Shown piece by piece: positions 60,700 through 64,000 of a stretch of 64,000 nucleotides of DNA (position 1 is its first letter; each line of letters opens with the position of its first letter). The notes under the pieces were generated by a model that saw only the letters and a program-made list of their open reading frames with translations, was not told the origin of the DNA and did no database searches. The translations under genes were made by a program, and so were the position numbers. Source of the DNA: Albifimbria verrucaria. Taxonomy: Eukaryota; Ascomycota; Sordariomycetes; Hypocreales; Stachybotryaceae. Location: positions 620,001 to 684,000 of the forward strand of contig JAHREC010000013.1 of the NCBI GenBank assembly GCA_020081605.1, in the 5' to 3' direction.

Positions 60700-61815
60700 A
60701 TGGCCCCAGAAGATGGTAATGAACGGAAACGCTCCCGGGAAAGTAGTCCCCGGCAGCGACACCAGTCGTCTGAAAAGAAACATTACGGCTCTGGTGAGAG
60801 ACCACCACCTCTAAGAGTTACATATCGCCAAGCCGTCGACTCTAAGGTGCAGTTGACTGTCGACAACCCTGACATCGACTCTGGAAGCATTCGACTCGAC
60901 TCGGGTGCGTATCATGAGTTATTAAACGGGTTTCTTAACAGGAACGACCCTCCGCTGCTACGGCTCAAGGAATTTAATACAGAGATTCTGTGGGACATGG
61001 GACGAACCAACCGTCTGCTTCTCCTGAAATACCTTTCCGAATCGTCTGTTCGTATTAAACTTCAATTTGGCCGCAATTCGGTTACCGACAAAACTGGCGA
61101 CGATGTAGACCTAGCCACTCTGCTGATTCTTTGGGTTGCTCTTCGAGGCGGCGTACATCGCAAGCTGTTAGGCGAACTCATCGGCCTTTCTAAGTTGAGG
61201 ACTGCCGAGCTGTTGAAAAAGTACATGGAGCCGCCTCTAGTGAGCTCGGATGTAGTCTTTCATCTTGCGCACGCAACAGCTCGGAACGTTACCCAACCTC
61301 GCGCTCATAATGGCGGAGCCATGGGATCGTTTGAACTCTTCCGACATGTCCCTCCCATTATCGCATCTGCTCTCAGTGACCTGAGTGAAGACAAGGTCGA
61401 CGATTTAAAGCGTGATATACAAGATCTTATAACTAAGTGGGAAGAAGACGATGATCGAGGAATTCAGGTGGGCCTGGTGCTAGTTGGACTCAAGATATCA
61501 CTTCGCAAAGCCATCAATGAGGGCAAGCTGGAACATGTTGACCTTCTCCTCAAAGTCGTGTTTGGGGCACTCTCAGGCGTCCCAGTGGGCGGTTTTGCCT
61601 TCTCAGCTGCACAACCAGTCTTTGAGAGGTTTCTCAAGCACAAAGAAAGAGTGCGAAACGAAACATTTACGGAAGTCTGGCATCAGATCTGGGTAACAGT
61701 CCAGCGTGTGGTAGATGAACAAATTCCACGCTACAACGCGCAAGACCTGGAACGCTATGACAAGTATGAGAAATGGCTGAATAGAGTGCTGGCATACGAA
61801 GCACCACCACTATAA
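60700..61815 (+). CDS. uncharacterised protein, intact single exon
   Basis: 371 residues, not recognised. The N-terminus is highly charged (NERKRSRESSPRQRHQSSEKKH), a possible nuclear signal. Residues about 40-110 include KVQLTVDNPDIDSGSIRLD and RTNRLLLLKYLSESSVRIKL. The middle is helical (DVDLATLLILWVALRGGVHRK, LGELIGLSKLRTAELLKKYM). Near residue 290 lies a Gly/Ala-rich hydrophobic stretch (FGALSGVPVGGFAFSAAQPV) that could be membrane-active or a buried helix. A basic, Trp-containing C-terminal helix follows. No frame break and no intron. Local context is accessory (deaminase, glycosidases, broken zinc-finger gene). Confidence 0.72.
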   Translation: MAPEDGNERKRSRESSPRQRHQSSEKKHYGSGERPPPLRVTYRQAVDSKVQLTVDNPDIDSGSIRLDSGAYHELLNGFLNRNDPPLLRLKEFNTEILWDMGRTNRLLLLKYLSESSVRIKLQFGRNSVTDKTGDDVDLATLLILWVALRGGVHRKLLGELIGLSKLRTAELLKKYMEPPLVSSDVVFHLAHATARNVTQPRAHNGGAMGSFELFRHVPPIIASALSDLSEDKVDDLKRDIQDLITKWEEDDDRGIQVGLVLVGLKISLRKAINEGKLEHVDLLLKVVFGALSGVPVGGFAFSAAQPVFERFLKHKERVRNETFTEVWHQIWVTVQRVVDEQIPRYNAQDLERYDKYEKWLNRVLAYEAPPL

Positions 61816-62011
61816 AGTTTCTGTGCTGGTAATCTAAGCTTACTATTCGAGTTAATACCAGTCACGAGTTTCTGATTCTACTCAGACATGTCTTGTATAT
61901 TGATGTAGATGATAAACCTCGCCAGTACTGCGAGTTATAATGCGATAGACAATCTGAACATTTTTTCTCGCTCCACTCCCATTCCCACCAACCAAATGTG
62001 CCATAACATTC

Positions 62012-62810
62012 TTACTCACTGCTGGAGTTCTGGAGGAGAGTCATTTGTTCCAAACATTTAGGATGCCTCCTCAAGTGCTTGTTCCTCGCGTCGGTCCTGT
62101 TGAACGTAGCCCCGCAGACACAACTACAGGATGAGTCTCGAATGTTTTTTTCTTTGCCAGATCTTTGTGGTAAACACGCATATGACGTTTCAGCTCTTCT
62201 CCTGAAGCAAAAAGACCATCGCAACCCTCACATGGAACCTGACGGTCGTGGTATGCCCAGTGTTTACTAGAGAGATCCTCAGTTACTTGCGCTTAGTCTT
62301 CATAAAACGACAACTTACTTGAAGTCTCTGTTAAGCTTGTATTTTTGCCGCAGCACAATCTATACGTATTGCCCTGGCCTGGTTCGGTGTGAGTTTGCAA
62401 TCAACCATTTATGAATGGATTCTGTTCATACCATCCTGATAATCGACAATAGCATATTCCCTGCCATCCTGGGTCGTTAAAGTCCCGCTATCAACCATGA
62501 AATAATCCATTTGAGAGTCAGCCAACCCACGGGCGTGGGAATTGAGGCCGGTTCCACAAAATGAACTCCCTGACTAGAACTGAGAGCTGGAAGCTGTCAT
62601 GGAAGACTCGGTGACACGAGAGTTGGTAGGGTAAGAATTGATGGTACTGGTGCTTTGTGGAGCCGAGTCCTGTGAGGGATAGCCAAAAGACTGAGAAGAA
62701 AACCCCGGAGTCGTTAGAGATCTGAAGCCTGCAGCGGCTGCATCGAGCTCGTCCAGGCTGTTCCAAGGATAATGCAAACCCCAGCTTTGGTTACTTGAAC
62801 TCGGTTGCAT
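62012..62810 (-). CDS. C2H2 zinc-finger protein, disrupted
   Basis: ATG 62810 opens MQPSSSNQSWGLHYPWNSLDE, a Ser/Gln-rich stretch. An in-frame TAG at 62574-62576 follows SSSQF, but the same frame continues as SGSSFCGTGLNSHARG and further to a possible intron near 62450. Downstream are zinc-finger-like segments: KYKLNRDFNKHWAYH, then CEGCDGLFASGEELKRHMRVYH, and CVCGATFNRTDARNKHLRRHPKC near the C-terminus. An intron of about 60 nt with gtaagt probably ends near 62270. The frame breaks in the poly-A run at about 62146-62152. Fingers of this kind bind DNA, so a transcription regulator is likely. The first finger lacks readable Cys ligands and the TAG is unexplained, so it may be a pseudogene. Confidence 0.5.
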
Positions 62811-62928
62811 GGCTCAATGGAATAACAAAAGCGTTCTTGGTGGTTTTCTGGCTGTTGGTGGAAGAAAACCGCAGTGGAATCCAACCCAAGTGATGCTGAT
62901 ATTCTGGAAGTTTATATACTTTACATCG

Positions 62929-63425
62929 TTAATATACGTACATACGGAAGGGCAATCGCACATGATGCCGGCCGCAAGACTTGATAAGAGACGCAATGGC
63001 CTCCATGGTAGTTTTCTCCACGAACAAAGCCACCGGGAGGCCTGATACGCCCCAGTTGATAGCCTCATGCATGCCATTAAGAAAGTCCTCCGAGAAAGGC
63101 GAATATGATTGGTGTCGGTACATTGATGGTGGGCAGGCATCCAACATCTTGAGTTTCGGTGAAGGCCTCGAGACTCTGGCAGATTGAAATTTAGGCGAAC
63201 CATGCCAGTTGTACGCAGCCTCACACAAGATGGTGGGAAGGCCATCGAAATTGATCAGATGTCTTAATTGCAGCCTCAACGTGATTGGCGTGCCTCACAA
63301 GGCGTGCATAATGGTGGGCGCGCCGCCTGCAGAAAACGGCATTTATCGCAACATTGTTTCTGATATGTTCGAATAGGTTCCATAAGACGCGGTTGATAAT
63401 TTGCCGGGAGCAACGGTGATTTGGT
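62929..63425 (-). pseudogene. unidentified broken reading frame
   Basis: Two overlapping minus-strand frames read like one protein: a basic first part (NRVLWNLFEHIRNNVAINAV, CRRRAHHYARLVRHAN) and, after a one-base shift near 63260, LINFDGLPTILCEAAYNWHG followed by GMHEAINWGVSGLPVALFVE, stopping at 62929. No ATG start is seen and I do not recognise the family. Even, protein-like composition is the only argument for coding. Confidence 0.35.
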
Positions 63426-63557
63426 ATCAATCAAGGCTAATCGATACGGGAGAGATGTATATAATCTGCTGTACGGCTAAAGCCATTCTGACAAGCACTT
63501 GTTGCGACAACAGAGCCGGATACGTCCAGAGACCTACCTAGGCGCAGCCCAACGAAA

Positions 63558-64000
63558 ATGAGTGAAATCAACAATAGTAAGTACAATCAAGTTGTAGAAT
63601 CGTTTGTTAGTGACGCGCCTTTATAGATACAATTCCTCTGAAGTCTAGATTGAATCATAAATTTTACGAGCCTGTCGTACTCGTGAAGGCGCTGAACCAT
63701 GAGATGAGAGGAACAGCCCTGTATGATGACGATGATACAACCATCGACATCAACAACCATGATGAGCTTTATCGAAGTGTTGTCAATAAGTTAGACCATA
63801 TATGTGACAGTATAAAAGGAGAGCTTGGTCGAACAACAACCTCTTCTGCCATTTTGAAGAATAGCGAAGGTCATCCTCATTACTTATTCGCAAGTAATGG
63901 CCGTTCGATCAATGAGTTGAGGCTTATGCAATCTTACATGATGAAAATTCTACAAAAGCTTGGAGAGCTACCTGGGGACAAAGTTGATGCCCCGTCTTCT
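63558..64000 (+). CDS. 5' part of a gene resembling the N-terminal region of the 54.7-kb deaminase gene
   Basis: ATG 63558 begins a short first exon (MSEINN), then intron 63577-63626 (gtaagt..ttatag). The second exon runs open to the window end without a stop: TIPLKSRLNHKFYEPVVLVK, a DELYRSVVNKLDHICDSIKG segment, HPHYLFASNGRSINELRLM and YMMKILQKLGELPG. The order 'basic start, xKLDHICD, short loop, PHYLFASNG, helix ILQKLG' parallels RRRFLTNLACVCD, YKFWVACNS and VLAVLKRYP in the deaminase gene about 8.8 kb upstream. I infer a paralog of that family. The catalytic part would lie beyond the window. No frame break. Confidence 0.6.

Overview
The window is nuclear DNA of a filamentous ascomycete (Pezizomycotina, most likely a Sordariomycete). 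Supporting signs are short spliceosomal introns of about 50-110 nt with gtaag/gtgag donors and ctaac/ctgac-like branch sites, single-gene transcription units on both strands, two tRNA genes (one with an intron), and fungus-specific families: an APSES regulator, PTH11/rhodopsin-type membrane proteins, an AA1-like secreted protein and GH2/GH3 glycosidases. I cannot name the genus.

Layout. 1-13 kb: a secreted protein cut by the window edge (-), an Fta1/CENP-L kinetochore subunit (-), tRNA-Lys(CTT) (+), a zinc-type dehydrogenase (+), a 956-residue coiled-coil protein (-) and tRNA-Ser(GCT) (+). 13-28 kb: an F-box protein (+), a PTH11-like receptor (+), siroheme synthase Met8 (-) divergent from the FYVE protein Vac1/Pep7 (+), the cell-cycle factor Mbp1 (-), a LYR-motif protein (+) convergent with a GNAT acetyltransferase (-). 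28-39 kb: repeat-relic DNA, a second PTH11-like protein (-), an O-methyltransferase (+) and cytosolic asparaginyl-tRNA synthetase (+). 39-48.6 kb: a decayed SNF2 helicase next to AT-rich repeats, an MFS permease (-), an unidentified gene (+) and an AA1-like secreted protein (-). 48.6-64 kb has an accessory character: GH2 (+), a fungal deaminase of the OTT_1508-like type (+), GH3 (+), an orphan intact gene (+), a broken C2H2 zinc-finger gene (-), an unidentified broken frame (-) and, at the right edge, the start of a second gene resembling the deaminase's N-terminal region (+).

The most important reading caution is that about 25 reading-frame breaks occur across the window, including in essential genes (asparaginyl-tRNA synthetase, Mbp1, Vac1, Fta1). 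Nearly all can be explained by one missing base, and many sit in a short homopolymer. This pattern points to indel errors in the assembly rather than gene loss. Gene models below are therefore given as whole genes with the break positions noted. Two in-frame TAG codons and the SNF2 locus do not fit that explanation and may be real decay.

Functionally this is a typical mixed euchromatic stretch: housekeeping genes (translation, endosomal trafficking, sulfite-reductase cofactor synthesis, kinetochore, G1/S control) alternate with accessory genes (receptors, carbohydrate hydrolases, transporter, secreted proteins, deaminase). I see no convincing secondary-metabolite cluster, CRISPR array or intact transposon.
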